Source: Cavia porcellus
Taxonomy: Eukaryota; Chordata; Mammalia; Rodentia; Caviidae
Assembly: GCF_034190915.1 (NCBI RefSeq)
Contig: NW_026947502.1
Span: forward strand, 33,448,785-33,512,784
DNA length: 64,000 nt
Reading direction: 5' to 3'
Shown: in pieces, positions 1 through 11,691 of the stretch
How positions within the stretch are numbered: position 1 is the stretch's first letter
Layout: the number at the start of each line of letters is the position of its first letter
Notes under the pieces: generated by a model
Database searches by the model: none
The model's input: the letters and a program-made list of their open reading frames with translations, nothing else
Told to the model about the DNA's origin: nothing
Made by a program: the position numbers and the translations under genes

Positions 1-934
1 ATGTACATTCGCATATCTGTCTATATTTAAAATATTTGAAAAGATAGCTTCATTTCGCAAGAAAGTCTCATATGTCAAGAATTACAATAACAGGTAACAG
101 TATTGGAATTTCTTCTGCCATTCAAATCCTCAGTTTGGAGGAAATAGTTTTGTGCATTATGATTTATAGCATAGATATTAATTGAAGCATTTTTAGACAC
201 ATATAAACAAGTAAAGTGGTCAATTTCTTAAAAAAAAATCCAAAGGACAGATTATTCTTCATCATTAAAAGTAATACTTAGGAAGAATTCTGAAAGCGTA
301 AGAAAAACATGAGTTAAATGAAGAAAACACAGTGCTTGTTTATGTATAATAAAATGTATTATGCAAAAACACACAGATAATTGGAACATTTCTAAATGGA
401 GGAAACAAGTCAGAGTTTACCCTTTGAAACAGTTTCAAAATTTGCTATGAAAACTTTGAGGGTAGAGATGGAGAAGCCTGAATCTGTTAGAGTTTCAGAA
501 TTTAAAAGGACTTTAGAAATTGTTTAACATTTTGATATACAAGCATGAAGCCATTTATAGAACTCCTCAAGCAACATTTAGTGTTTCAAATAATAACAAG
601 TTGCATTTATTACACATCCACTGTGTGTGCTCACTGCAACAATCCACTTACATATATTCCCTCTCAAAGTCTCATATATGTGCTCATCAAAAAGCCCAGA
701 AACTATATCTGAGGTCTTATAATAACTGGTGTGATAACCTTTCTAATACCTTTAGTTTGCTTTATTTAGAGTGTTCTTGTAGGGGTGGATGGTTAGGATG
801 TGTGGGTTCCTCTGGAATAGATCTCATTGTATTCCCAGGAGGAGAATATGTGAAATATTTTTCAGAAATACTTGCAGTGGAAAGTTCTGCGAGCCTGACA
901 AAATTGGCTTTCAAATAGAACTAAAACAATCTTA
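1..934. other. unassigned AT-rich DNA
   Basis: I see no recognisable repeat or exon here. The longest open frame on the plus strand (520-918) starts inside ordinary AT-rich sequence and has no motif, signal peptide or flanking splice-site logic that I can defend. Confidence 0.5.
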
Positions 935-1075
935 GAAGTTGGATGATTTTAGGCAAGTCAATTAACCTTTCTCAATCTATCTTCATAGAAGTTTTCAACG
1001 AATTTAATTAGATGACACATATGGAGTGCCTGGCATGTTTCCTGGCATGTGGACCATGATTAGCACTATTAATTC
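935..1075 (+). repeat. MIR SINE fragment (3' half)
   Basis: The order 'ggcaagtcaattaacctt', then a pyrimidine-rich stretch, then 'gagtgcctggcatg' follows the MIR core and 3' region (loss of the tRNA-like head). It is heavily diverged, so the call is tentative. The known family is an ancient tRNA-derived SINE of mammals. Confidence 0.45.
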
Positions 1076-2149
1076 CACTCCTTCAAGAGTCCTCAGTACC
1101 TGGGCTGATGATCTCCTGACACGCTGACCTCGTAATCAGAAATGGAGAACACTCTGCCTCATCCTCATATGTAATGGAACAACTTTCGCTTGTCCTTTAG
1201 CGGTTCTGCCTGACCTCTTCGATTACACATTCTCATTGAACACCAAGTACTTCAAATCTTCTTGGCAAAAGTTCTAAGGGGCTTCTGCTTACTAGTAAAT
1301 CTGCCTCTTAACGTGCCAGTGATAGTCTCTCTGGAAACTTCAAACAAGGCTGGTGTAGCCATAGGAAGGAGGCAGAAAGTAGCCACAGGTATAAAAATAA
1401 CTCCCATGGCAGCCTGGCTTGGGTGTGGGGATTTCTGCTTTACTTGTTACCTTGGGCAAGCCCTGCAAAGTCAAGAGTCACTGATGCAGGAGGCAGTGTG
1501 CGCTACTGGCTTCTTTTTTCAGCTTAATGAATAGGTAAAGAAGGAAGGTTGCTTCAGAGCCACATTTGCCCCCCAAAGACCTTTCTAAACATCTTCTTTT
1601 TCTCATCTTTGTACTGCCTGGCACAGCTTATTACAACCCAAACAAGTTTCTGTCTACCCTGGCCTCCCTTTTTTTTAACATTTTCTGATCCCTGTTGCAG
1701 TTCTCCACATGATAAATACTATCTGTCAGGCTTCAGTTGCCAGTCTGTTTTCCCTGGGAAGCACTGTATTACTGCCCAGCTTACTCCATTCATTTCTTGC
1801 CTCCCCTTAGCACCTGTATCTCTATGCTGCTTCCTTACTCGCTTGTCCTTAAGAATTAAAACTGCAGTCAGACAAAATCAAACTCAATCTTGTCTCTCCC
1901 TCTCTCTCTCTTTTTCTCCCTCTTATTAACTGTGATTTTTAAGAAAGTGACTAATCTTTTCTAACAAACAACATTCTCATTTATAAAATAGGAATGCTAA
2001 TAATGTATATTTTATTGAAGTGTTATGAATATTATATTAAAAATTGATAAGAATCAGAAAAATTCATTGCATAAACATGTTTAACAGATTCCATCTCCAA
2101 ATTCCTCATATTTTTAACTGTAAGCTCCTATAGGGCCAGATTGCTCACA
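1076..2149. other. unassigned DNA
   Basis: No repeat or exon recognised. A pyrimidine-rich stretch (ctct repeats) sits near 1890-1925. The open frames at 1262-1534 and 1549-1929 show no family features. Confidence 0.5.
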
Positions 2150-2310
2150 CACTCTTCAATCCATCCATTCACGTGTCTATCCAACCTCCAATACTTGAGA
2201 TCCAAAGATAAATCAAATCCAATCTTCACCACCAAGGAGCTGGCAGTCCTAATAGGGAGACAGACATGCAAACAGGTTTATCATGATCTGAAAGGCTGAG
2301 GGTCTGCCAA
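2150..2310 (+). repeat. L2 LINE fragment
   Basis: The phrase order 'gatccaaagataaatca', 'aaggagctggcagtcctaat' and 'gggagacagacatgcaaaca' follows a well-known segment of the L2 consensus (dispersed, non-coding remnant). Divergence is high. Confidence 0.5.
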
Positions 2311-4904
2311 TTGGAACCTATCAGCTCTCTCCAATAATGGTGACAGCTAAGACAGAGAATTCTCATTTGGCTGCAGTGTGCTTCTTCCTCATTGCTTTTG
2401 GCTACTCAAGGAAGCCCCCTGGACCCAGGGTAAAATACTAGAAGCTATGGTTACACAGTAGTCCGGAGGGACCTAGGCTGTGTCCTGAATTTCAATACCA
2501 TTGAAACCTCCTTTTGTGCCATATGAGAAATGGAACAACTTTTAGAACAAGCTAGTGAAGCTCTCAGGAAATTTTCCAGGATTTTAGTTCATCCAAATCA
2601 ATTTTTCCAAAATGAAGATTAATTCCTACTCTGAATGTAATCCTAGAATCAGCCAGCAATGTTGCAGTCATCTAGCTCCTTCTTATTATGTTTAACCCTG
2701 CAGGTTTACTTAAACCATCCCAAATAAGTAGTGGGATAATCCTTGAAAGACTTTCAGAAAAATCAGTTCTACAGATGTCCTTTTCAATATGAGATTAATC
2801 ATAACATTTCTGAATCATCATACAAAGCTGTGAGAGCACATGAATATAGAAAAAGTATCCAACTTGCTCAGGGGATTACAGCAGCCTGAAACACTCTTAG
2901 TCAGGCCTGTGATGCCCATGTAAGCCAGCTGGCCTTTCTCTAATGCCAGTAGACTTAACGCTGACAGAACAACATATGATCTTCAGGGACCAGGGGATAA
3001 TGGGGCAGCTCTGTGCAATCCCCATGACCCAGAATCAAAGACTGTTTCCTGTATCGCCTTGATGCATTTTCACATAGTGTTCCTTTCAATTGGCATCTCT
3101 GCCTACCTGGCAGATCTCAGCTGTTCTGCAAAGCATCAGAATCTGTGTCTCCACTTGTTTGAAATTTGTCCTACTGCTCAGCCAGTCACCTGATCCTTAC
3201 AGGAGTCCTGCTCAATAGACATTCCTACTTAGATGTGCATGTAACTATATTTTATTCCTGTGTACATGCCTGTAGTCTTAGTTAGTCTTGAACTACTGCA
3301 GGACAGAGGCATGTCTTCTTTATTCCAATGCTCAGCAGGAGTTGGAATTCAAAGAGAGGAATAAATAGGACATGAATAAATAATAAAGTTAGAGTCCCTC
3401 TGGGAAATTCCAGTGGGGAAGGTGTAAAGCTGCCATCACTAAAGAGCTGAGAGTAATGGAACAGTCTCTGATGATCTCCTTTCAGTGTGTGAACCCGACA
3501 GAAGATATCAGTACAGTCCCTTATTGGCTGTTTCCCACAGAGTTTGTCTCCTCTCATCTCCTGGAAACCTGGGTTTGCTCTTTTTTCAAGTTATTTTGCT
3601 AAGTTTCCTATTATCTAGGTTCTAAGGTTACCGACATCTTTTGTGTCTGGTGTTCTGTTACATATTTCTGCCATAAAAATGTGATAGAGATCAATTACCT
3701 TCAGAATACTCATGATAGTTAAATGCAGTAAAATAATTAGCAAGCAACAACTTTTGAATATATATCACCTTTTACAAATATAATTTATTTAATGAATATT
3801 TCATTGTATATTGTGATTATATAGTCTGCCCTTTAGCTTCAGTGGGATTACCCTTTTTAACAAATCCACTCCAAGTGGAAAATATATACAGTAAGTCCAA
3901 AGTACATTTAGTAATCTAAATCTTCATAACAAAGTAGCTTAGAAACACAGTACATGGTAGAGTGTTGATTGTTTGCCCTGCTGATCTTCTGGCTGACCAG
4001 AAACTGGTTCACTGCTGCTGTCCAGTGAAGCAAGATGATCATACAATATACTGCTAGCCAGGAAAAGATAATAATTCAATATTCATAGTACAGTTTCCAC
4101 CAAATGTATATTACTTTTGCACCATTGTAAAGTAAAATATCCTTAGTTGTAAAGTAAAGTATCGTAAGTCAAGAACCATCTGTAAGGCTATGGTTAACAA
4201 CCAACCCAGTAAATTCCTAAATATTTGACAGCCAGTTCTTGTGAGCTGGCATGAGCCACCACAGCATGACACTGACCGAATGACTATCTCAGTCACTGCC
4301 ATGCACCTTCTTCCCAGGACCCTAACACCAATGGGCACATTTTTCAGAGAATCTACACTCCACTCCTGAGGCTTGAGCTTTGAACTTTTCTAGACTTATG
4401 TAATATCAAAGCAGTGTGGCCATCAGAAAAATTCACTCTGACTGTCGGAGACATTGAGGACTTTTGAGGCTATAAAGCAGGTTCATTCTTTCACTATGTA
4501 ATAGAGGTTAGGTTCTCTGCGTCAGAGGACTCTGACAAGGAGTTTTGTGTTTGTTAAGGATTCTTATTGATAACACTGCTTGTGAATGAATGAAGGAGGC
4601 AGGATTGGCTAGAGAAAGTTAAGCTGGGATAGAGTTTTATAATAAGGTCACAGGTGATCCTATGGGTAGCTCCAAAGCCAAAAAGGCTTTTTGGAGTTAG
4701 CCTGCAGATTGCCACAAAGAGGACAGTTTTTCTGTGCCCAAAACCAGTGGGCTGTGGGTGGACTCTGGGGAGGAGGCAACACTGGACAAAGCAGTCGCTA
4801 AGGAGGGGCTTGGCTATGAGCCTTATTGCAGGCAACAGTGCTGGCAGCTGAACTGTAAGTGCAGAGACCCTGCAGGAGAGTCTGGTCTTGGACTCATGCA
4901 TCCT
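2311..4904. other. unassigned DNA
   Basis: About 2.6 kb without a confident feature. Around 3270-3370 there is a weak L2-like 'gcaggacagaggcatgtctt' stretch. Open frames at 3282-3557, 4111-4338 and 4554-4910 lack any protein-family signature. Confidence 0.5.
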
Positions 4905-5050
4905 TTCCACCAGATCAAGGCCTTGATCAGCATCGTTTGGGAAATTGTTGAAGATGCTAATTTTTAGGCCTCACTACAGATTTCCTAAATTAGAAATTGT
5001 GGAGGAGACCCAGCAATGTATTTGGACAAGTTTTTTTAGACAGGTAGCCT
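4905..5050 (+). mobile_element. MER5A-type hAT transposon remnant
   Basis: The segment reads as MER5A: 'gatcagcatc', 'gggaaattgttgaagatgc', 'aggcctcactacag', and 'gagacccagcaatgt' in the expected order. MER5A is a short non-autonomous hAT-Charlie element of placental mammals. Terminal inverted repeats are not both visible. Confidence 0.6.
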
Positions 5051-5493
5051 TATGCTTAAGAGCTTGATGCAATCTGCCTCATATCAGCTCTGGGCTCAGA
5101 ATCACTCACCTCTCAAAACTTAACAAAACCCTGAAGAGTTTTCATTTATGTGGGTAATATTTGGCTATATTTGGCATGTTGTAAGTAAAAACTAAGTCAT
5201 TTAAAAATTATCAATTTATTTAAAATAACTTATCATCCTTTGAAAAAGAAGGAAGCTCTCCCAATTAGAAAAAAAAATGGTAAGAAGTGTGACACTGTTT
5301 CACAATTTTGCAAACTTTTTAAATGCCTGTTTTGATATCACTTGTCATAGACTTTCCAGAAAACTTCACTGTGTACAGGTGAGAGAATGAAAGAATGAAA
5401 AAGGTAAATAGAATCTTAGCATTATTATAAAAATACTTTAAACTCATGAAATCTGAAAGGGCCCTAGGGAACCCTCCTTTAAGAACCATTGCT
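5051..5493. other. unassigned DNA
   Basis: AT-rich sequence with no recognisable feature, running up to the half-LINE insertion site. Confidence 0.5.
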
Positions 5494-5508
5494 CCCACCA
5501 CTTTTCTT
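5494..5508. repeat. target-site duplication, left copy
   Basis: The 15 bases cccaccacttttctt are repeated perfectly at 7442-7456. They bracket the half-LINE and fix its boundaries. The length fits L1 endonuclease-primed insertion. Confidence 0.92.
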
Positions 5509-6840
5509 TTCTTTTCTTTTTAATTTTATTTAAGGAGAAAAAAGGAAAAAAAAAACAGAAAAAAAGGTACAAGTTATACAGAATTTCAGAAAAAATAAAC
5601 AGTAGCAAATCACTAGTTAATTACATATTGTCATCTTAGAAATACTTGTTGAAGTTACAAAATTAAAGCATATAGAGGGGACTTTCAAACAGTGAGACTG
5701 CAAACAGTTTTGTTCAACAATCCAACAAAACTCAGTAATATGGTTATCTATCTTATACACTTAAATATATATGCAGTTATATCCTTTAGAGAACTTTTTT
5801 TTCCTTTCTTTTGTACAATGACAATTACACATTTTGGGTTTTATTACTCCCACAGTTCTTATTACATTTTTCTTTTTTTGAAGAAAGTAAAACCAAATGT
5901 GACATACCAGGACAGAGTCAGTCAAATCAAAAGGATGAACATAATACATAATGTAAAAACAAAATACAAGGTGATCAACAATGGTTACTATAATGCCTCT
6001 TGTTATCTTAAAAAGAAATGCCTATATTATCAGTTATAATAAAATTGAACAAAACAGTAAAGAATAAGACCAATAAAACCAAAACATTGGAGACAGTAGA
6101 GGACTTCAAAAGAAGGTAATAGTCAACCAGAATGGGTGTCACAATGAATCTTACTGTCTTCATAGTTGTTGCCTATACTTTCAAACTTTGTACTATCAAG
6201 CATAACAGAATAGAGGAAAATCAGTCAAAACAAGATGGTAAGAGCAATACAGAGTTTCAAATGAAGTTAATAGGAAATCAAAGTGGGTTACTATAATATA
6301 TCCTGCTATTTTTTATTTATTTCTCCCTTAATTAAAAGGATAAAAATGAAAAAGTAGATAATAAAAAGGAGATTGAGGTAAAAAAAGAGGGCATAACAAC
6401 AAAACAGCGCAGGTCAAAACATAGCCATTTAAGCAAAATAGTGTTTCACCACAAGATAATCTCGACATAATAGTAGTTACCATAGTGTCTCTTCCCTTAA
6501 AATCTTTGGGTATAACTTTGTATACTGTAGCATCAAACATATCAAGACAATGTAAAACCGTTCAAGAGAATGACAGTATTACAGGGTATTTAGAATCAAC
6601 AAACAGAAAATGAACAATGGTTTCTGTAAAATCTCCTTGTCTATAAAAGTTTTTGCTTATATTATCACATATAATAAAATCCAATAAGATACAACACGTT
6701 AAAACCGATGGAGACAGAAGAACAAAAGCTTTATGAGACTTCAAAACAAGATGATATTAAATCAACACTAGCTATTATGATGTCTTGTTTTCTCCAAAAT
6801 GGCTGTTCCTACCATTCAACCTTCCCTGCCTCATTTCTGT
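5509..6840 (-). repeat. L1-type 3' UTR with degenerate tandem units
   Basis: Downstream of the ORF1 stop, the minus strand holds at least three diverged copies of a unit of roughly 200-250 bp. Shared marks are a 'tactgttttgttcaattttattata'-like block broken by mutations, 'gataatataggc/gataatataagc', and 'gtaaccattgttgat / gaaaccattgttcat'. The last ~300 bp (5515-5815) match the tail of the L1 at 16470-16815. No stable coding frame crosses it. The small frames at 5692-6039 and 6328-6540 are incidental. Confidence 0.7.
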
Positions 6841-6900
6841 TGAGCTCTTTTTCTGTCATTAGTTGTCAGTTTGTCCTCTTCATTTCGCTTTCTGCTCCAT

Positions 6901-7441
6901 TCATTGTGGCCGCTCTGCCACTGTTTCTGGAATCTTGGTATTTTTCATTTTTAGAATATCCTGCAGTAATCTCTGTAGAGTTGAGTTGGTGGTTGCAAAT
7001 TCCCCTAGTTCCTCTTTATCCTGGAAGCACCTTGTTTTTATATCAATTTCTAGGGACAGTTGTGCAGGATATATCAATCTTGGCTGGAGGTTATTATCTT
7101 TCAAAGCTTGAATTATTTCCCCCCATGCTCTTCGTGATTCGATGGTTTGTGCAGAGAAGTCTGCTGTAATTCCGATGGGTGTTCCCTTGTAAGTGATCTG
7201 TTTCTTGTCTCTGATGGCTTTTAGTATTCTGTTCTTATATTGGATTTCTGGAATTTTGATTATTATATGCCTGGGTGTAGCTCTGTTTGGGTTGTAGGTG
7301 GCTGGGGTCCTGTATGCCTCATACATCTGAGTATCTTTACCTTTTGCTAAATTAGGGAAATTCTCCTGGATTATTTCTGTGAATAGTTTTTGTAGTTCAT
7401 TTTTTTGAGTCCCTATTTCTTCTTTTATGTTCTGAATTAAG
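6901..7441 (-). pseudogene. L1 ORF1 protein, C-terminal half (5'-truncated)
   Basis: An open frame of about 180 codons encodes the later part of LINE-1 ORF1p, the RNA-binding chaperone that coats L1 RNA. Visible landmarks are IIQENFPNLA, then RTPATYNPNRATPRHIII (end of the RRM), then GITADFSAQTIESRRAWGEI and LQPRLIYPAQLSLE (C-terminal domain). The N-terminal coiled coil and most of the RRM are missing. The frame enters directly from the target-site duplication at 7442, so it has no native start codon. It ends in a stop at 6901-6903. The frame is still open, but it is a truncated pseudogene, not a functional gene. Confidence 0.9.
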
Positions 7442-7456
7442 CCCACCACTTTTCTT
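7442..7456. repeat. target-site duplication, right copy
   Basis: Perfect repeat of 5494-5508. Confidence 0.92.
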
Positions 7457-8088
7457 AAAGCAAGAGACCTTGGCCTTTAGATCAATGATACTGGTTATTC
7501 AAGTGTTCAATGGTTTTGTATTATGTCTTTGGCCTTGTGATAGTATGTTGGGACTATTAGACCATGTTATATTCTTAAGAATACTTTTTAAAAGTCTTCT
7601 ATAGAAAAGGATGGAATTGGTTGGAATCAAGGGGCAGGCTCTGATTCTTGCCCATGATGAAAGCTTCTAGTAGTTCAGTAGTAGTGCACAGTGCATGGTT
7701 CATCCAGAGACATAGAATTTGGGGCCTTCTGGTTCTTTCCTTCTAGGTTTCTTCTTTCACATTCCAGGAACTGTGGTTTCACCAAACTCAGTCCCTGTTT
7801 TTTAGACCAGAAAGATTTTCGAGTTTCTACTGAAATCCTATATTGTGCAAATTTTGGTCTGCCCTTTGGCTAAAAATGCCCATAAAAATCACAAACTCAT
7901 GTCTCGACTTTCCTTTGCTCTGTCATATAGACTCTTTGGCCATGTTCATCCTCCAAGATCTGATGACTTCAGATAATTGTCTTCTGATATTTTTCCCAGC
8001 CTAGTTTCCATTTATAGGAGAGTCAGGTGGTTAGGAGTCACTTGGTTACAGTGGAGACTAAGGGCACCAACCCTTAGGGTTATACTAT
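7457..8088. other. unassigned DNA
   Basis: No recognisable repeat or exon. Confidence 0.5.
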
Positions 8089-8170
8089 ATTTTTTGGTAC
8101 TGGGAATTGAACTTAGGATCTTGTGCTGGCCAGGCAGGTGCTGTGCCACTGAGCTGTATCACCCACAGGA
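8089..8170 (-). repeat. tRNA-derived ID-like SINE (diverged)
   Basis: The minus strand reads 'acagctcagtggcacagca' (A-box region), 'cctgcctggc', then 'aagttcaattcccagtacc' (B-box region) and an A-rich end. This is the layout of rodent ID-type SINEs derived from tRNA. It is older and more diverged than the copy at 11595. Confidence 0.75.
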
Positions 8171-9794
8171 TTAAATATTCCTAAGCTAGATATTTTCTCC
8201 TATTCATTGTCCTCTTGGATCCTACTAGAAAGGAAGAACACTAATACAGAGTCTAGACCCAATTGGGCAGAACTGCTTTGAGTTCACAGTTGGTGGCTGA
8301 GCACAACTCTCTTTTTCTGTGGCAGAGAGAAAAGCAGACAGAGTTCAGCTCCCTCAAAACTACAGAGCCAACACATTTCCCTTCATTCTTCCTGTCTGCA
8401 GCTGGCCAGAATGTCTGCCTCCACTGAGATCAAGGATAGCTGTGAGTTACGTATTGGGAACTGAATCTTTTGCTACTACATCTCTCTAATTACCTGTCTC
8501 TAGTAGTCAATGGGTTTATGTTGGATCAATGTTTTGTTTGCAGTTCTTTATGCCTAACTAGCATTGTTGTAGTATTTTAACTGAGCATGTATCCATATTT
8601 ATCTCCTCCAGTGGGAAAATTGATTTGCATGGAAGGATTGAAGACTTCTCCAGTGCTTAGCAGAAAAAATAACTGGTAGTTCCACAAACTTAGCCTTCGT
8701 GCCAGCTGAAGATCAAAACCGGGCAGATATATATCATCTCTCAGGCCCAGGATCCAGATGGCTAAGCAAAGTCCAGAGTCCTTTCCCAGGCAGTATGAAG
8801 AGAACTAAACAAAGGAGGGGAAGCACTCAGGACTTGAAGCATATACTGACCACGTATCTTGTTGAGTCCTAATAGTAGCAGGCATAGCTGAGTTTTGATG
8901 CCTGATGTGCTGTGCGATGGCCGTTCCTTTACATTTATCTCACTAGCTAAACTATGAACCCCAAGGTTTCCAGGAGTTCATCACTTTTTCATTTTACCCT
9001 TTGCAGGCCATTGTTACACAGTGCTCTGCTTTCTTCTCCAATGTAACATGTTCAGATACCAGGTAAATTGGTTCTACTTCAAAGCCTTGACCACATAACC
9101 CACAAGAGGTAAAACCATTCAGCATATCTCCTGTGAAACTCTAACTCCTCCTGTCTGCATGCAAACAGCACCACACTAACCCTATTCTCCTTTTTCAGGA
9201 CCCCACCTACTGCCACTTTCAGCTCTGTCTCCCAGGAGATGATACCTGGTCTATGTCACTGCTACCTTTACTTCTCTATGGCACAAACTTCTCACATTCT
9301 CTGTACCAACCTTTTACCCAACAAGAAAAAACAGTGACCTGGAAATCAATCAGGAAAACTGAAGGAAAGTTTGGTAGAGTAACTTTGCAAAAATATTGCT
9401 AGGGTTTAAAGCAAAGGAAAGAATGGGGCAGTACTTCAGGGCTGGGGACACAAAGAGTATTATTGAAACCCTGGACAGACAGCTCCACGGAAGAGGCTAC
9501 TCAATACTCTCTGGCCTTTGGGTGAGGGTCACAGTCACTCTGTGGCAACTCAGCAAAAGAGGAGGTAAAAATAGAGGTAAACCTCAGCATACCCCGCCTA
9601 CTGTCATCAGTCTCTTGCAATCGACTTCCAGAGGGTAGACTTAGCCAGAGAACAATGAGCAAGGGTGCCCCTGAAGCAAAACTCAGAGGTCCAACTCCAG
9701 AGCACAGGACAGAGTTCAAGGGAGGCAAGACATGAATCTGGAACAGCAGAAAGAAAGCGACCCTGGAAATTCTCATCTAATCCTACTTTTGTTT
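8171..9794. other. unassigned DNA
   Basis: About 1.6 kb without a confident feature. Overlapping opposite-strand open frames at 9396-9638 and 9501-9776 have no family signature and are probably chance. Confidence 0.5.
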
Positions 9795-9985
9795 CTGTTT
9801 TACTTAACCTGCTGCATGATCTTGTTCAAACTATTTCATTTATATGCATCTCAGTTTTCACCTTTGCAAAATGATGGTGACAATGAACAGTATATAGGAT
9901 GTTTGTGAGTATACAGGATGTTGTGGTTGGTATAAAGCCTGAAAGATGTGGTCTGGCATACTCATGTCCTCTGTAAACAGCTAAC
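9795..9985 (+). repeat. MIR SINE
   Basis: The order 'gctgcatgatcttgttcaaac', 'catctcagttttcacc', and 'gcaaaatgatggtgacaat' follows the MIR core ('...tgaccttgggcaa...ctcagtttcctc...aaaatggggataa'). Confidence 0.65.
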
Positions 9986-10628
9986 ATCCTTACCAGGCAG
10001 ATCTTTCCCCACGTGTCTTTAGTCATATTAATATTCTCTCTCAGTTTGCAGTTTCATTCTCTTCAAGGAATTATATCTTTGTCTCAACAAGAATGCCTAG
10101 ACATCCATGTTTCTAATTTTTTCTATTTCAGCTCACAAAAATAAGTGTGGAAATTTGCATTTGCATAATTCTGCTTGCTGTTTAAGGAAGGATGGAACCC
10201 TGGTGTGGATGCAGCCTTGAACCAGTAATAAGCTCATCACTTGTGGTCAGTTCAAGGACTACAACCATCTGACTCCTGCAGCTCTCTGCTTGGGTGGGAC
10301 TGCAGGAAACCAGGTGAATGTGATGAATATTAGCAAAGGCAACACCAAAACTGGGCAGCCAATCCAAACAGGTCAGATCATGCTGATTCTTCTGTTAATG
10401 AGAAGTCAAAGACTGCTTGTCTTTGGGTGTGATTAGCTAAGCAGCATGCATATGTATGGTTTATTGGCCTTATCTAGTCATGCCTGAGTGTGATCAATTG
10501 TCTGGCCCTAGGAGCCCAGGGAGGCTCTTTATTGATTAGAACAGGGTTACTATCCTTCAGTAGTTGTCTAACCACTATTAGGATTGGCAATAGGTATATC
10601 ATACAAACTATCAGTACTCATTCCATTA
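9986..10628. other. unassigned DNA
   Basis: No recognisable feature. Confidence 0.5.
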
Positions 10629-11070
10629 CTTTGTTTAGAGTTGTTGTTACAAAGTACAACTAACTAACTTTCTTGAACAAAGGAAATTATCATTTCATAG
10701 TTTTGGAAATAGTGATTGAAAATCAAGGTACCATCAGGGTTGGTTCTTCCTGAGTGTTGTGAGGGAAGGATGGGTTACAGGCCAGTAGCCTTGGCTTGTA
10801 TGTGTGACCTTCTCTCTGTGTCTCTTCACATCATCTTCCCTCTGTGTGCATCTCTTGAGTCTAAAATTTCCCTTCTTTGGAGAATACCAGTCATACTGAA
10901 TTATAGAAAAGGGCATTCTGGGCATACCTAACCGCTGTCCTCAGACTCATGCTAAGAATTCATTTAAATTGTTTACCTCTGGAAAGACCTTATCCCCAAA
11001 TGAAGTTACATGTCCAGGTGTTTATGGTTTCAACATTTAAATTTTGACAAGACACGATTCAAACCATAGC
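10629..11070 (-). mobile_element. MLT1-type MaLR solitary LTR
   Basis: The minus strand starts 'gctatggtttgaatcgtgtc', then 'acatgtaacttcatttggggataaggtcttt', 'gaagatgatgtgaagagacac', and ends in the 'cctttgttcaagaaag...ttgtactttgt' block. That is the MLT1 LTR order. It is solitary, ancient and non-coding. The open frames within it are chance. Confidence 0.75.
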
Positions 11071-11583
11071 TGCTTCTAATGGTTTTTGAGTCAATGGAGG
11101 CTCACATAAATAAATTCATCTACCCTACTCTCAAGTTGGCTGTGTTCCCATGCTTAATTTTCTAACCAACCATTCTTGCCAAAGGCAAACTCCTTCCCCA
11201 TTCTCCCTTGTTATTTTCTGGTTTTGGCTAGTGTCTGTGAATGTCAAATGTATTGAGGAATTTACACAGTTCAAGGCTGTTGGCCATCTACCCTCTTCTC
11301 TTTGCACAGATGAGATTCTTAGCTATCTCCGAATGTACAAACTGGCAAAGATTCAAAATTTCTGGGTCTGTGTATTTGCTAGCCTCTGTCTCTGTCATAT
11401 CTTTGAATAATAGTGCTTGAGAGCCATTACTTGGTTTATCAACACAGAACAGGAGTAGAACTTTAAAGATGAGCTCTCCAACCATCCGTTTTCTTTATCT
11501 TATCCTGTACTTTATGTTCAGAATCCCAGGGCATACCTAACACTATGCCCTGCCCAACAAGAAATAATTTTTTTTCTTTAAGA
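11071..11583. other. unassigned DNA
   Basis: No recognisable feature. Confidence 0.5.
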
Positions 11584-11594
11584 CTTGAAATGTC
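11584..11594. repeat. SINE target-site duplication, left
   Basis: cttgaaatgtc is repeated at 11692-11702, bracketing the SINE. Confidence 0.85.
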
Positions 11595-11690
11595 GGTCTG
11601 GGGATTTAGCTCAGCGGCATAAGCACCTGCCTTGCAAGCAGGCAGTCGTCAGTTCAATCCCCGGTACCAATAAAAAAAAAAAAAAAAAAG
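11595..11690 (+). repeat. ID-like tRNA-derived SINE, well preserved
   Basis: A compact SINE with an RNA polymerase III A box (tttagctcagcgg) and B box (agttcaatcccc) about 35 bp apart, followed by a short 'ggtaccaat' and a run of about 18 A. An 11-bp TSD flanks it. It is a monomeric tRNA-like unit, as in rodent ID elements. The variant 'gcacctgccttgcaagcaggcagtcgtc' differs from the mouse/rat ID consensus and could identify the rodent lineage. It is retrotransposed by L1 machinery in trans. The intact tail and TSD suggest a fairly recent insertion. Confidence 0.88.
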
Positions 11691-11691
11691 G

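Larger units (their letters stand above)
5509..7441 (-). mobile_element. half-LINE: L1 ORF1 fragment plus long 3' UTR, no ORF2
   Basis: On the minus strand the insertion reads ORF1 C-terminal part (7441-6901), then about 1.3 kb of 3' UTR, ending in AATAAA and an A-rich tail (the T-rich run at 5509-5525). The roughly 3.8-kb ORF2 expected between ORF1 and the 3' UTR is absent. The 5' end is truncated inside ORF1. Perfect 15-bp TSDs show it inserted as one unit. Known HAL1 ('half-L1') elements have this ORF1-only layout, but I cannot tell whether this is a HAL1-like lineage or one deleted L1 copy. The ORF1 frame stays open for about 180 codons, so it is not very old. It must have used reverse transcriptase supplied in trans. 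Confidence 0.88.

Noticed and set aside
5692..6039. Overlapping opposite-strand frames as small genes
   Set aside because: They sit wholly in an L1-type 3' UTR and translate AT-rich sequence.
6901..7449. An intact cellular protein-coding gene of 182 codons
   Set aside because: It is L1 ORF1 C-terminal sequence. The apparent start is a GTG in the target-site duplication, outside the element.
9396..9776. Overlapping frames on both strands as coding exons
   Set aside because: No splice-site pattern, family motif or codon signal that I can see; short overlapping frames of this size are expected by chance.
11595..11690. A tRNA gene on the plus strand
   Set aside because: A and B boxes are tRNA-like, but there is no good acceptor stem or anticodon arm, and the long A tail plus TSD mark a SINE.
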